DNA from: an uncultured Methylococcaceae bacterium | GTDB lineage: Bacteria > Pseudomonadota > Gammaproteobacteria > Methylococcales > Methylococcaceae | Reading direction: 5' to 3' | DNA length: 47,024 bases | Assembly (NCBI GenBank): GCA_903930145.1 | Contig: CAIYXP010000199.1 | Location: 1 to 47,024, forward strand | In this document: positions 8,819 to 17,001 of the stretch, in pieces | Layout: the number at the start of each line of letters is the position of its first letter | How positions within the stretch are numbered: the stretch's first letter is position 1 | Position numbers and translations under genes: made by a program | The notes under the pieces: generated by a model | Told to the model about the DNA's origin: nothing | Database searches by the model: none | The model's input: only the letters and a program-made list of their open reading frames with translations

Positions 8819-10623
8819 TGGCAAACCGGCAATATTATGATAGCGAAGAATATTACCATAGCGAATTATACTACTTGCGTAAGATGGGAAAGGTATTTAG
8901 GGACGAACACCCGCATCTTCGCAACCAAAAATTATTCTTGGAACAACCCGGTGAAGATCCTGATGTAGAGCGGTTGTTGGAGGGTTTCGCTTTTCTCACA
9001 GGTGCTATCAGGCAGAAGCTTGACGACGAATATCCAGAACTGACCCAGGGTTTGTTCAGAATGCTGATGCCGAACTATTTGCAACCGGTACCGGCTATGT
9101 CGATATTAGAATTAATACCTCGATCGACGATTCGTGAGCGGACTCCTATAAACAGGAAGGCTCAGGTTGCGTCAGCAGATAAGGGTCATGGTCAATTTTT
9201 ATTTAGAACCTGTTATCCAGTCGATCTGTATCCTTTATCCCTGATTGATGCAAAACTAGGACAGAACGGCGAAAGGCTACGGCTGAGCTTAGATTTCAGA
9301 ACGCTTCCCCTTGCGGAACATGACAAGTTGGATATCAAGTCACTGAGGATTTTTTTGCACTCTAACAATCCCCAACTCAACCGAACACTCTATTATTGGC
9401 TGTGTCAATGTGTGGGCGCTATTGCGATTGGATATGAAGAATCAGGTCGTTGGCAGGAAGCTAACTTAAAAAACTCCAAAATTTTACCGGTTGGCTTTGA
9501 TGAAGACGAAGCTGTTTTGCCCTATCCTAAGAATGCATTTTTTGGGTATCGTATCTTGCAGGAATATTTTGTATTCCCAGAAAAGTTTCTTTTCGTGGAT
9601 GTCAAAGACGTAGGTATGATACCGTCAGGTGTGGTAAATTTCAGCCTGTTGTTAGACATGGATATACCTATCAGTGAAAAAGTTAATGTCACCAAGGAAA
9701 ACTTTCGGCTTTATTGCACACCTGTCATCAATGTTTTTAGTTGCTTTGGTCAGCCAATTAGGCTAGACGGTAAGAAAAAAGAACATTTAGTCAGGCCGTT
9801 GCTTGATAATGAAAGCCGCTACCAAGTCTATTCTATCCAATCGGTCAAAAGTACACGAGGCGATTTGGAATATAAGCCATACGCCACCAAATTCACCGGA
9901 GAATCATCTTCCGGTTTGGTAAACGATCCAACCTACCAAGTCCATTTGCGTTTGCGAAACGGGCATGTCGATAACTATATTCGCTTCACTTTAGAACATA
10001 ATACCGACGATCCCCATATAGAAAAATTAGGCAAACCCAATAAGGGAGAATCCGCCCAAGATAGAGTTGTCTCCCTCGAACTATTGTGCATGAATCACCA
10101 TCTGTCTAATCAAATTGAGCTTGGCGATATCCATGAACCTACCGACGATTCACCACACAATCTGGCCGATTTCAGGAACATCACGCCAGTTACGCGCTCC
10201 TTGGCACCCCCATTGGAAAAAGACCTAGATTGGCGGTTACTCTCCAACTTGACGCTTAACTACGGTTCATTAAATCTACAGGCGCTCCGCACTATCCTGA
10301 GTGCTTATGATACTGCCGCAGTTTATGACGATACGGCTAAACAGCGGTCGAAGATACTACTTGAAAGTATTGTCGAGGTCTCCACAAATTCCGAAGAAAA
10401 TATGTCTCGCGGTCTTCCAGTGCGCGGTTTGAGGACAACTATAAAAATTAACAACCGCCATTTCTACGGAGAGGGGGATGTGTATTTGTTCGGTAGTGTC
10501 TTAAATGCCTTTTTTGCGATGTACGCACATGTCAATAGTTACCACCGGACAACTCTGGTGGTCGATGAAACACGAAAGGAATATACATGGGAACCGATGA
10601 CCGGGATGCAACCGCTGCTTTAG
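8818..10623 (+). CDS. tssF: T6SS baseplate protein TssF (VasA)
   Basis: 601 residues, the usual length for TssF. The N-terminus has the diagnostic pattern YYHSELYYLRKMGKVF followed by HPHL, and then PDVERLLEGFAFLTGAIRQK and YPELTQGLFRMLMPNYLQPVPAM, all hallmark TssF segments. The C-terminus contains SRGLPVRGLRTTIKIN and a FGSVLNAFFAMYAHVNSY stretch. With TssG it forms the baseplate wedge core around the VgrG spike. The start codon overlaps the stop of tssE. The end overlaps tssG by 37 nt. Confidence 0.95.
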   Translation: MANRQYYDSEEYYHSELYYLRKMGKVFRDEHPHLRNQKLFLEQPGEDPDVERLLEGFAFLTGAIRQKLDDEYPELTQGLFRMLMPNYLQPVPAMSILELIPRSTIRERTPINRKAQVASADKGHGQFLFRTCYPVDLYPLSLIDAKLGQNGERLRLSLDFRTLPLAEHDKLDIKSLRIFLHSNNPQLNRTLYYWLCQCVGAIAIGYEESGRWQEANLKNSKILPVGFDEDEAVLPYPKNAFFGYRILQEYFVFPEKFLFVDVKDVGMIPSGVVNFSLLLDMDIPISEKVNVTKENFRLYCTPVINVFSCFGQPIRLDGKKKEHLVRPLLDNESRYQVYSIQSVKSTRGDLEYKPYATKFTGESSSGLVNDPTYQVHLRLRNGHVDNYIRFTLEHNTDDPHIEKLGKPNKGESAQDRVVSLELLCMNHHLSNQIELGDIHEPTDDSPHNLADFRNITPVTRSLAPPLEKDLDWRLLSNLTLNYGSLNLQALRTILSAYDTAAVYDDTAKQRSKILLESIVEVSTNSEENMSRGLPVRGLRTTIKINNRHFYGEGDVYLFGSVLNAFFAMYAHVNSYHRTTLVVDETRKEYTWEPMTGMQPLL

Positions 10624-11717
10624 CCCAGCGGCTAGAGCAGGAAGCCAAAGAATTCTCGTTTGAACAAGCAGTCCGATTACTTGAATCCCTGTATCCTGCG
10701 GCGGCGCACATAGGGGGAGATGACGTGACTATGGCTGGAAAGGAGCCTGTGCGCTTTGATGCCCATGCCAGCCTTTCTTTTCCTTGCACCGATATAGAGT
10801 CGATCCATCCTAGCGGTACAGGTCAATATCATCGGATGACGGTCAATTTTTTTGGGTTATTTGGCCCGTCTTCGCCATTGCCGCCCTTCTATACCGTAGA
10901 GGCTATTCAAAATAAGGATATTAGGGATTTCCTCGATTTTTTCAATCATAGGTTGCTGTCGCTGTTCTACCGCAGCTGTACAAAATATCGCCATTACTTG
11001 CGCGGAAACGATGGATTGAAAGATTTTGAGAAAATCTTGTTTTCAGTGATGGGTCTGCGTGACGAGGCATTACGACCCATCGGCTTGGAATGGAAAAAAC
11101 TCTTGCCACTGGCCGGATTGTTATCTATGCGTAGCCATTCTGCAACTATCATCGGCACAGTGGTTTCGCATTATTTTGACGATATTCCCGTTCAGATTTA
11201 TGAATTGGTCGGACGTTGGGTCACCATTCCAGATGATCGCCTAGCCCGTTTAGGCAAACCCGCTTGCCAGTTGATTAATGACAGAGACCTGAAGCAACCA
11301 GAGGCCGCTGTGCTTGGGGAGCAAATTGCCGATATCGCTGGTAAGTTTAGGGCTGTTGTTGGTCCGATGCGTTTCTCCCAATTTTTGTCTTTCTTGCCGG
11401 ATAATGGCAAATGCCGCAAACACTCAAGGCATCGGGAACTTTTTCAACTTATCCGCTTTTTGGTTCGTGACCAACTTAATTTTGATGTGGAACTTCATAC
11501 AGAAGAAATTCCGCCTATGCGATTGGGTTCAATGGCGTGCAAATTGGCCCAAACAACATGGTTGGCGAGATCGTCTGATAATGATGTGCAACCTGGCTTA
11601 AGGCAAAAAAAGAAAAACGCCAAAAAACGTGAATATAGCTGGCCAAAGAGATATCTTAATTTTCCCATCGGACTTACAAAGTGTCGTGAAAGTTTAGTTT
11701 TTGACAATTCGGTGTGA
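10587..11717 (+). CDS. tssG: T6SS baseplate protein TssG (VasB)
   Basis: 376 residues, related to TssG/ImpH. Seen: an N-terminal SFEQAVRLLESLYP, VRFDAHASLSFPCTDI, then MTVNFFGLFGPSSPLPPFYT (the hallmark), a helix with DFLDFFNHRLLSLFYRS, a GKFRAVVGPMRFSQFLSFLPD segment and EIPPMRLGS-KLAQTTWL close to the usual C-terminus. The last roughly 45 residues after TTWLARS are unusual: a lysine/arginine-rich stretch (RQKKKNAKKREY) that I do not recognise from the family. It may be a natural extension or the result of a late frameshift. The start lies inside tssF, implying translational coupling. Confidence 0.9.
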   Translation: MGTDDRDATAALAQRLEQEAKEFSFEQAVRLLESLYPAAAHIGGDDVTMAGKEPVRFDAHASLSFPCTDIESIHPSGTGQYHRMTVNFFGLFGPSSPLPPFYTVEAIQNKDIRDFLDFFNHRLLSLFYRSCTKYRHYLRGNDGLKDFEKILFSVMGLRDEALRPIGLEWKKLLPLAGLLSMRSHSATIIGTVVSHYFDDIPVQIYELVGRWVTIPDDRLARLGKPACQLINDRDLKQPEAAVLGEQIADIAGKFRAVVGPMRFSQFLSFLPDNGKCRKHSRHRELFQLIRFLVRDQLNFDVELHTEEIPPMRLGSMACKLAQTTWLARSSDNDVQPGLRQKKKNAKKREYSWPKRYLNFPIGLTKCRESLVFDNSV

Positions 11718-11785
11718 TATGTTATGAATTGCGCCATGATATCCAGTTATAGATTACTATTCCCTCGACAAGAGATGAAACGAAG

Positions 11786-14428
11786 ATGAACATCGAATTA
11801 AAGCCACTCTTGGAAAAACTGAACACGCAGTCATTTAAAGCGGTAGAGGGCGCAGTGGGATTGTGTATGGTGCGAGGCCATTATGAAATCTCAATTAAAC
11901 ATGTGCTGCTTAAACTGCTTGAAGAACCTGCCGGTGACATTCCACTGATTTTCGGCCATTATGGCATCAAGAAGTCAAAGATTGAAAAATGTCTGCTAGA
12001 TGCGCTAGAAGAAATCAAGACGGGCAATCCTGACAGGCCGACATTTTCGCTGACAACCGTCGAATGGTTTCAAGAAGGTTGGCTAATTGCCTCGATAGAT
12101 CTAGGAGAATCCAATATCCGCACTGGCAGCTTGTTGTTGGCCTTAATGTCGAATTCACGCTATGAGTTCGAAACTTGGTTTGACGAATTGCGCGCCATCC
12201 CTGCTGATGATCTAAGACGGCATTTCAATGACATAACGGATGGCTCGCCAGAACAGGTTCGTCTGAAGGTTACGACGGAAGGGCTGGAAACCAGAAAGGA
12301 AGGCGGTGCTTTGGAGCGTTTCACCATTGACTTTACAGGTCGGGCTAGGGCTGGCGAAATCGACCCGGTGTTTGGTCGAGGCCGTGAGATCGACCAAATC
12401 ATCGACATATTGGGGCGGCGACGTAAGAACAACCCCATTGTCGTGGGAGAAGCGGGTGTGGGCAAGACCGCAATTGTCGAAGGTTTGGCCTTACAGATCG
12501 TGCAAAAAGAGGTTCCTAGATCTCTGCAAGATGTGGAGGTTTATGGCCTTGACTTAGGCTTACTTCAAGCCGGGGCGGGTGTAAAGGGAGAATTCGAGAA
12601 TCGTTTGAAGTCTGTTCTCGATGAAGTCAAGAGAGCCAAAGCGCCGATCATTTTGTTCATCGACGAAGCGCATACCTTGATTGGTGCCGGTGGAACCGCT
12701 GGTGGCAGCGATGCTGCAAATTTGTTGAAGCCAGCCTTGGCACGCGGTGAATTACGTTCCATTGCAGCGACAACTTGGTCTGAATATAAGCGTTATTTCG
12801 AACAGGATGCAGCCTTGGCCCGGCGTTTCCAGTTGGTGAAATTGGACGAGCCCTTGCCGGAACATGCCATTGAGATGTTGCGCGGGTTGAGGGGTGCGTA
12901 CGAAACCTCACACGATGTTTATGTCCGCGACGATGCGTTGGAAGCTGCGGTCAAACTCTCCACTCGTTACATCACGGGGCGGCAATTACCCGACAAGGCA
13001 TTCGATCTTCTGGATACTGCGTGTTCGCGAGTGCATCTGAGTCTGACCGCCAAACCAGATCGTGTGAAAGACATTGAGAGGAGGATTGATGCAGTTGAAC
13101 GTGAATTGTCGGCTATTGAACGAGACATCGGTACGGGGGTGGCACCGGCCCCGCAACGTAAGCACTCCCTAGAGTCCACTGACACCAGCCTAAAGACCGA
13201 ACTTGCAGAGCTTCAGTCTCGTTGGCAGAAAGAATTGGCGGTTGTCAGCCGGATCTTGGAATTGAGGCGGCAAACGAGCGAGCATAGCCAGCAGAAGTCT
13301 TCGCAGACGGATGGAGGTGAAAGCTTGGCGCAACCTCTCGTTCAAGAGAGGGTGGAATTGGAAGCGGCGGCAAGTGAACTGTTAGCTATCCAAGGCAACG
13401 ACGCACTGGTGCATTATGAGGTGACGCCTAAACTAATCGCAAAAGTCGTGTCTGATTGGACGGGTGTTCCGCTAGGCAGCCTGGTGCAAGAAGAAGCGAA
13501 AGCCTTGCTTGATTTGGAAAGTTTGCTCAAAGCCAGGATTAAAGGCCAAGACCATGTAGCTGCGGCGGTTGCGGATCGCATCCGAGTGGGCAAAGTGGGT
13601 CTGCGGGATGAGAAAAAAACCAATGGTGTTTTCCTGTTCGTCGGTCCTAGCGGCGTTGGTAAGACGGAATGCGCGCTGGCAGTCGCAGATTTGGTATTTG
13701 GGGGCGAGCGTTTCCTCACCACCATCAACATGTCTGAGTTCCAAGAAAAGCACATGGTTTCCCGGTTGATCGGGTCGCCACCGGGCTATGTTGGCTTTCG
13801 TGAAGGCGGGAGGCTGACTGAGGCCGTGCGCCAACGCCCTTATTCAGTTGTGCTGCTTGATGAAGCGGAAAAAGCCGATCCCCAAGTAATGAATCTATTC
13901 TACCAAGTCTTCGACAAGGGGGTCTTGGCGGACGGAGAGGGTAGGGAAATTGATTTTAAGAATACCGTTTTTTTTCTTACCAGCAATCTCGCTTCGGAAA
14001 CTATTATTGATTTGAGCTCTGGGAGCCAACGACCTGATCCAGAGAGTATTGTCGAAACTATCCGTCCGGCACTGAATCGCCATTTTGGCGATGCTTTGTT
14101 GAATCGCATTGAGATCATACCGTTTTATGCATTAGATGTAGAGACCTTAAAGGAGATTGTCAAAATCAAGCTTTCCCAGCTTAAATCCCGGTTGGAGCAA
14201 AACCAAGGCATCCCTTTACATTATGGTAAAGGCGTTGTTGAAGAATTAGCCAAACGTAGCGCCATAATCAGAATGGGTGCCCGCAATATAGAGTTTATAT
14301 TACAAAAACATGTAATACCACGCATCGGTACACTGATACTTGAAAACATGGGAACCGACAACAAGTTAGTCGCGGTCGAATTGTCAGTTAATGATAATGG
14401 CGATTTTATTGTCGATGCCCGTGTTTAA
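11786..14428 (+). CDS. clpV: T6SS sheath-recycling AAA+ ATPase ClpV (TssH)
   Basis: 880 residues, a ClpB/ClpV-type double AAA+ ATPase. An N-terminal Clp_N-like domain (about 1-150) precedes the first ATPase, with Walker A GEAGVGKT (221-228) and Walker B LFIDEAH (about 290-296). A middle coiled segment of about 410-510 precedes the second ATPase, with Walker A GPSGVGKT (620-627) and Walker B VVLLDEAEKAD. The C-terminal small domain follows. ClpV unfolds contracted TssBC sheaths in the cytoplasm so that they can be reused. The gene sits between tssG and the sigma-54 activator gene, as in Vibrio-type clusters. A 68-nt gap after tssG is the largest in this part of the operon. Confidence 0.96.
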   Translation: MNIELKPLLEKLNTQSFKAVEGAVGLCMVRGHYEISIKHVLLKLLEEPAGDIPLIFGHYGIKKSKIEKCLLDALEEIKTGNPDRPTFSLTTVEWFQEGWLIASIDLGESNIRTGSLLLALMSNSRYEFETWFDELRAIPADDLRRHFNDITDGSPEQVRLKVTTEGLETRKEGGALERFTIDFTGRARAGEIDPVFGRGREIDQIIDILGRRRKNNPIVVGEAGVGKTAIVEGLALQIVQKEVPRSLQDVEVYGLDLGLLQAGAGVKGEFENRLKSVLDEVKRAKAPIILFIDEAHTLIGAGGTAGGSDAANLLKPALARGELRSIAATTWSEYKRYFEQDAALARRFQLVKLDEPLPEHAIEMLRGLRGAYETSHDVYVRDDALEAAVKLSTRYITGRQLPDKAFDLLDTACSRVHLSLTAKPDRVKDIERRIDAVERELSAIERDIGTGVAPAPQRKHSLESTDTSLKTELAELQSRWQKELAVVSRILELRRQTSEHSQQKSSQTDGGESLAQPLVQERVELEAAASELLAIQGNDALVHYEVTPKLIAKVVSDWTGVPLGSLVQEEAKALLDLESLLKARIKGQDHVAAAVADRIRVGKVGLRDEKKTNGVFLFVGPSGVGKTECALAVADLVFGGERFLTTINMSEFQEKHMVSRLIGSPPGYVGFREGGRLTEAVRQRPYSVVLLDEAEKADPQVMNLFYQVFDKGVLADGEGREIDFKNTVFFLTSNLASETIIDLSSGSQRPDPESIVETIRPALNRHFGDALLNRIEIIPFYALDVETLKEIVKIKLSQLKSRLEQNQGIPLHYGKGVVEELAKRSAIIRMGARNIEFILQKHVIPRIGTLILENMGTDNKLVAVELSVNDNGDFIVDARV

Positions 14429-14455
14429 TCTTGTTACCAAAAACGGACACTGGTT

Positions 14456-16087
14456 TTGAGCCAACAAGAAGCGCAAGTTGTTCCCGCCGAAGGCTTGCAG
14501 GCAATCCGACGATTCGCTGCAGCACTCGTCACCCTGTCAAATGGGCAGGATATGAACGAGTTGCTTTTCCATGTCGTGCTTTCCGCATGCCAACTCGTTG
14601 ATGCGGAAGGTGGAACACTCTATTTGCTGGATCACTTTGAGCAGTGTCTCCATCTGAGGGCGGGGGTATTCGGCAATACCAAGACATTTTTCGACGGAAT
14701 AATGCCGATTCCGTTATTCAAGAACGGTAAACCCGATGCTTCCACGCTGCCAGGGTACTGCGTGTTTGTTGATCGCCCCGCCTATGTACCCGACATGTAC
14801 CGTCAAACCGCTTTCGACCAGCAGTCCATCAGCGATTATGACGAGTTATCGGGGTTTCGCACCCAGTCGGTGCTGGCCTTACCATTTCGCTGCCAAGGGA
14901 ACGGCACTGTTGGCGCATTGCTTCTTGCGAACTTCAAAAATGGTGTTAAACCACTTCCCCAGTCTGTGGAGGAAATTGCCATGATTTTCACCTCGCAAGC
15001 AGCAATTGCGGTTGAAAATACCCGACTGAATACTGAAAATCGCAAACTGATCGATGTGTTGCACTACACGAATTGCCAGCTTGAAGACGAGAATATATTT
15101 TTAAAAAAACGCATTGAATCCCGTTCAGCAACACCTTTCCCAGAAATAATTGGAGCCAGTCCGGTCATGCGACGGGTTTTTCATCTGATGAATAAGGCAC
15201 TGGGCAATGATGCCACGGTGCTGCTCAAAGGTGAAACGGGAACTGGCAAGGATGTTGTCGCGGTGGCGATCCATCACAATAGCAAACGTAAGGCGGGCCC
15301 GTTTATCGCGCAAAATTGCACAGCACTCCCCGAAACACTATTAGAAGCCGAATTGTTCGGCTATCGCCGAGGGGCGTTCACCGGTGCGATAACCGACAAT
15401 AAAGGGCTGATTGAGCACGCTAACCACGGCACGTTATTCCTGGACGAAATCGGCGACATGCCTCTGCCTCTGCAGGCCAAACTACTTCGCGTATTGGAAG
15501 ATCGCAAAGTGCGGGCGCTAGGATCTGTGGACGGGAAGACGGTCAATGTCCGCTTCATAGCAGCCACACATCGGGATTTGCAAGAACGTGTCAAGGCAGG
15601 GTTGTTCCGCGAAGACCTCTATTACCGCTTGGCGGTTTTTCCGATCGATATGCCTCCTTTGCGCGAGCGCAACGGGGACATCATCTTGTTGCTCGACCAC
15701 TATTTGAGGCGTCATGCGAAAATGCATGGCAAAACCATCACTGGCTTCTCGCCGAAAGCTTTGGACAAGCTGCTGGATTATGAATATCCCGGCAATGTCA
15801 GGGAATTGGGGCATGTGCTGGAACGTGCTGTCCTGCTGTGCGAAGACCAAGGAAAAATACTGGTCGAACACCTGTTACTGCCTTCAGACAAAAGCGTTAC
15901 GCGCCGCAACGCTAAAGTCCCCACTTATAACCATGGTCAAACGCTGAAGGCGCAGAACGAGGAATTTGAGACATCATTGATCCGCGAGGCTCTGCATGTA
16001 CATAGAGGTAACCAGACGGTCACGGCTAAGGCCTTAGCTATATCTCGCAGGACACTAATTGACAAAATCCGAAAATATCGTTTATAG
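14456..16087 (+). CDS. vasH: Sigma-54-dependent transcriptional activator (VasH-like)
   Basis: 543 residues, with three domains seen. A GAF-like sensor domain lies at about 30-190 (VDAEGGTLYLLD, VLALPFRC, QAAIAVENTRL). The AAA+ domain (about 230-465) has Walker A GETGTGKD (259-266), the sigma-54-contacting GAFTGA (306-311) and Walker B GTLFLDEIGD (325-334). A Fis-type helix-turn-helix (about 500-541, TVTAKALAISRRTLIDKIRKY) completes it. The start is TTG, chosen because CGGA lies eight bases before it. The next in-frame ATG is at residue 33, inside the GAF domain. Such activators (VasH in Vibrio) switch on hcp and vgrG through upstream enhancer sites. Two matching palindromes and a -24/-12 promoter lie directly downstream, in front of hcp, so this is probably its target. 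Confidence 0.92.
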   Translation: MSQQEAQVVPAEGLQAIRRFAAALVTLSNGQDMNELLFHVVLSACQLVDAEGGTLYLLDHFEQCLHLRAGVFGNTKTFFDGIMPIPLFKNGKPDASTLPGYCVFVDRPAYVPDMYRQTAFDQQSISDYDELSGFRTQSVLALPFRCQGNGTVGALLLANFKNGVKPLPQSVEEIAMIFTSQAAIAVENTRLNTENRKLIDVLHYTNCQLEDENIFLKKRIESRSATPFPEIIGASPVMRRVFHLMNKALGNDATVLLKGETGTGKDVVAVAIHHNSKRKAGPFIAQNCTALPETLLEAELFGYRRGAFTGAITDNKGLIEHANHGTLFLDEIGDMPLPLQAKLLRVLEDRKVRALGSVDGKTVNVRFIAATHRDLQERVKAGLFREDLYYRLAVFPIDMPPLRERNGDIILLLDHYLRRHAKMHGKTITGFSPKALDKLLDYEYPGNVRELGHVLERAVLLCEDQGKILVEHLLLPSDKSVTRRNAKVPTYNHGQTLKAQNEEFETSLIREALHVHRGNQTVTAKALAISRRTLIDKIRKYRL

Positions 16088-16149
16088 ACAAAGCCTACGA
16101 AATAAACGCCAAACCGACCAATCTAACCCTGTCTAAACTATCGCTCCTA

Positions 16150-16167
16150 TGTGCAGCTACTCGCACA
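16150..16167. promoter_or_regulatory. Putative activator-binding palindrome 1 (upstream of hcp)
   Basis: An 18-bp imperfect palindrome, TGTGCAG-CTAC-TCGCACA. It shares the half-sites TGTGCAG and T(C/T)GCACA with the second palindrome at 16183. The two centres are 33 bp apart, about three helical turns, so dimers would bind on one face of the DNA. It lies about 110 bp upstream of the -24 element, within the range for enhancer-type binding sites of sigma-54 activators. Binding by the VasH-like protein is inferred from position. Confidence 0.6.
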
Positions 16168-16182
16168 TTCAAAAGGCCAATA

Positions 16183-16200
16183 TGTGCAGATAATTGCACA
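16183..16200. promoter_or_regulatory. Putative activator-binding palindrome 2 (upstream of hcp)
   Basis: An 18-bp palindrome, TGTGCAG-ATAA-TTGCACA, matching the one at 16150 in both half-sites. It lies about 75 bp upstream of the -24 element. The pair forms a typical double upstream activator site for a bacterial enhancer-binding protein; VasH-like binding is inferred. Confidence 0.6.
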
Positions 16201-16272
16201 ACGGGCAGCGCACTAGGATTATAAGTAGGGGGTGAAAGCCCATTCAGTGAGCCTTTGAGGTATAAACAGCAG

Positions 16273-16289
16273 TTGGCATGATTTACGCT
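16273..16289 (+). promoter_or_regulatory. Sigma-54-type -24/-12 promoter of hcp
   Basis: The sequence TTGGCATGATTTACGCT has the invariant GG (16275-16276) and GC (16287-16288) separated by exactly ten bases, as in sigma-54 promoters. The -24 half is close to the consensus TTGGCAC; the -12 half is ACGCT rather than TTGCT. A transcript would start near 16300, about 55 bases before hcp. It lies downstream of two palindromes and of a sigma-54 activator gene, which strengthens the call. Confidence 0.65.
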
Positions 16290-16353
16290 TTACCTTTAGC
16301 GAACGCACTAGCAGCGTACTTTACTTGAACTTCAAAAATATGGGGTAACTCAA

Positions 16354-16896
16354 ATGGCTGACAGAATCTACTTTAAAATTCAAGGCGAACAACAAGGGCT
16401 AATTTCGGCAGGAGCCTCTAGTGAAGATAGCCTAGGCAATGATCATCAGGAAAACCATCAGGATGAAATCTTTGTGCAGGCTTTCAAGCACATCATTACC
16501 CGCCCAGTAGACCCGCGTAGCGGCCAACCTGCTGGTCCTCGGGCCCACAAACCTATAACTATCACCAAATATGTCGATAAGTCATCTCCCTTGCTATACA
16601 GCGCTTTGGTAACCGGTGAGGGTTTGAAGGAGTGTGTATTAAAGTTTTATCGGGATACAAACAAAAAACCTAATCAACACTATTTTACAATAACCCTGAC
16701 GAATGCAAGGATCGTAGATATAACGGCTTCTCGGCCAACTTTGTTAAATTTGATAGAATTCCGCGATAAGGCTTGGGATGCTCCTCCAATTTCCTACTTG
16801 GAAGATGTCTCGCTCAGTTACAGCAAGATCGAATGGCATCATGAGGTGGCTAACACCCAGGCACTCGATGACACCACGAAGCCGGCTGGTAGCTAA
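16354..16896 (+). CDS. hcp: T6SS tube protein Hcp (TssD)
   Basis: 180 residues, with the Hcp beta-barrel pattern. It begins DRIYFKIQGEQQGLISAGAS, followed by GNDHQENHQDEIFVQAFKH, DPRSGQPAGPRAHKPITITKYVDKSSPLL-type segments, LKFYRDTNKKPNQHYFTITLTNARI and a C-terminal ISYLEDVSLSYSKIEWHH. Hcp stacks as hexameric rings inside the sheath and is itself secreted. The ribosome-binding site GGGG lies eight bases before the ATG. It has its own sigma-54-type promoter and is followed by vgrG. Confidence 0.97.
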   Translation: MADRIYFKIQGEQQGLISAGASSEDSLGNDHQENHQDEIFVQAFKHIITRPVDPRSGQPAGPRAHKPITITKYVDKSSPLLYSALVTGEGLKECVLKFYRDTNKKPNQHYFTITLTNARIVDITASRPTLLNLIEFRDKAWDAPPISYLEDVSLSYSKIEWHHEVANTQALDDTTKPAGS

Positions 16897-17001
16897 GAAC
16901 TGTCCAATGGTTCCGCCTGATCGAGTACCCGGTTCAGCATACAGATGCATGCTAAGTAGTCGGTCAGGCCGATTTTACCGCACAATTTAAGGTTGACAAC
17001 T

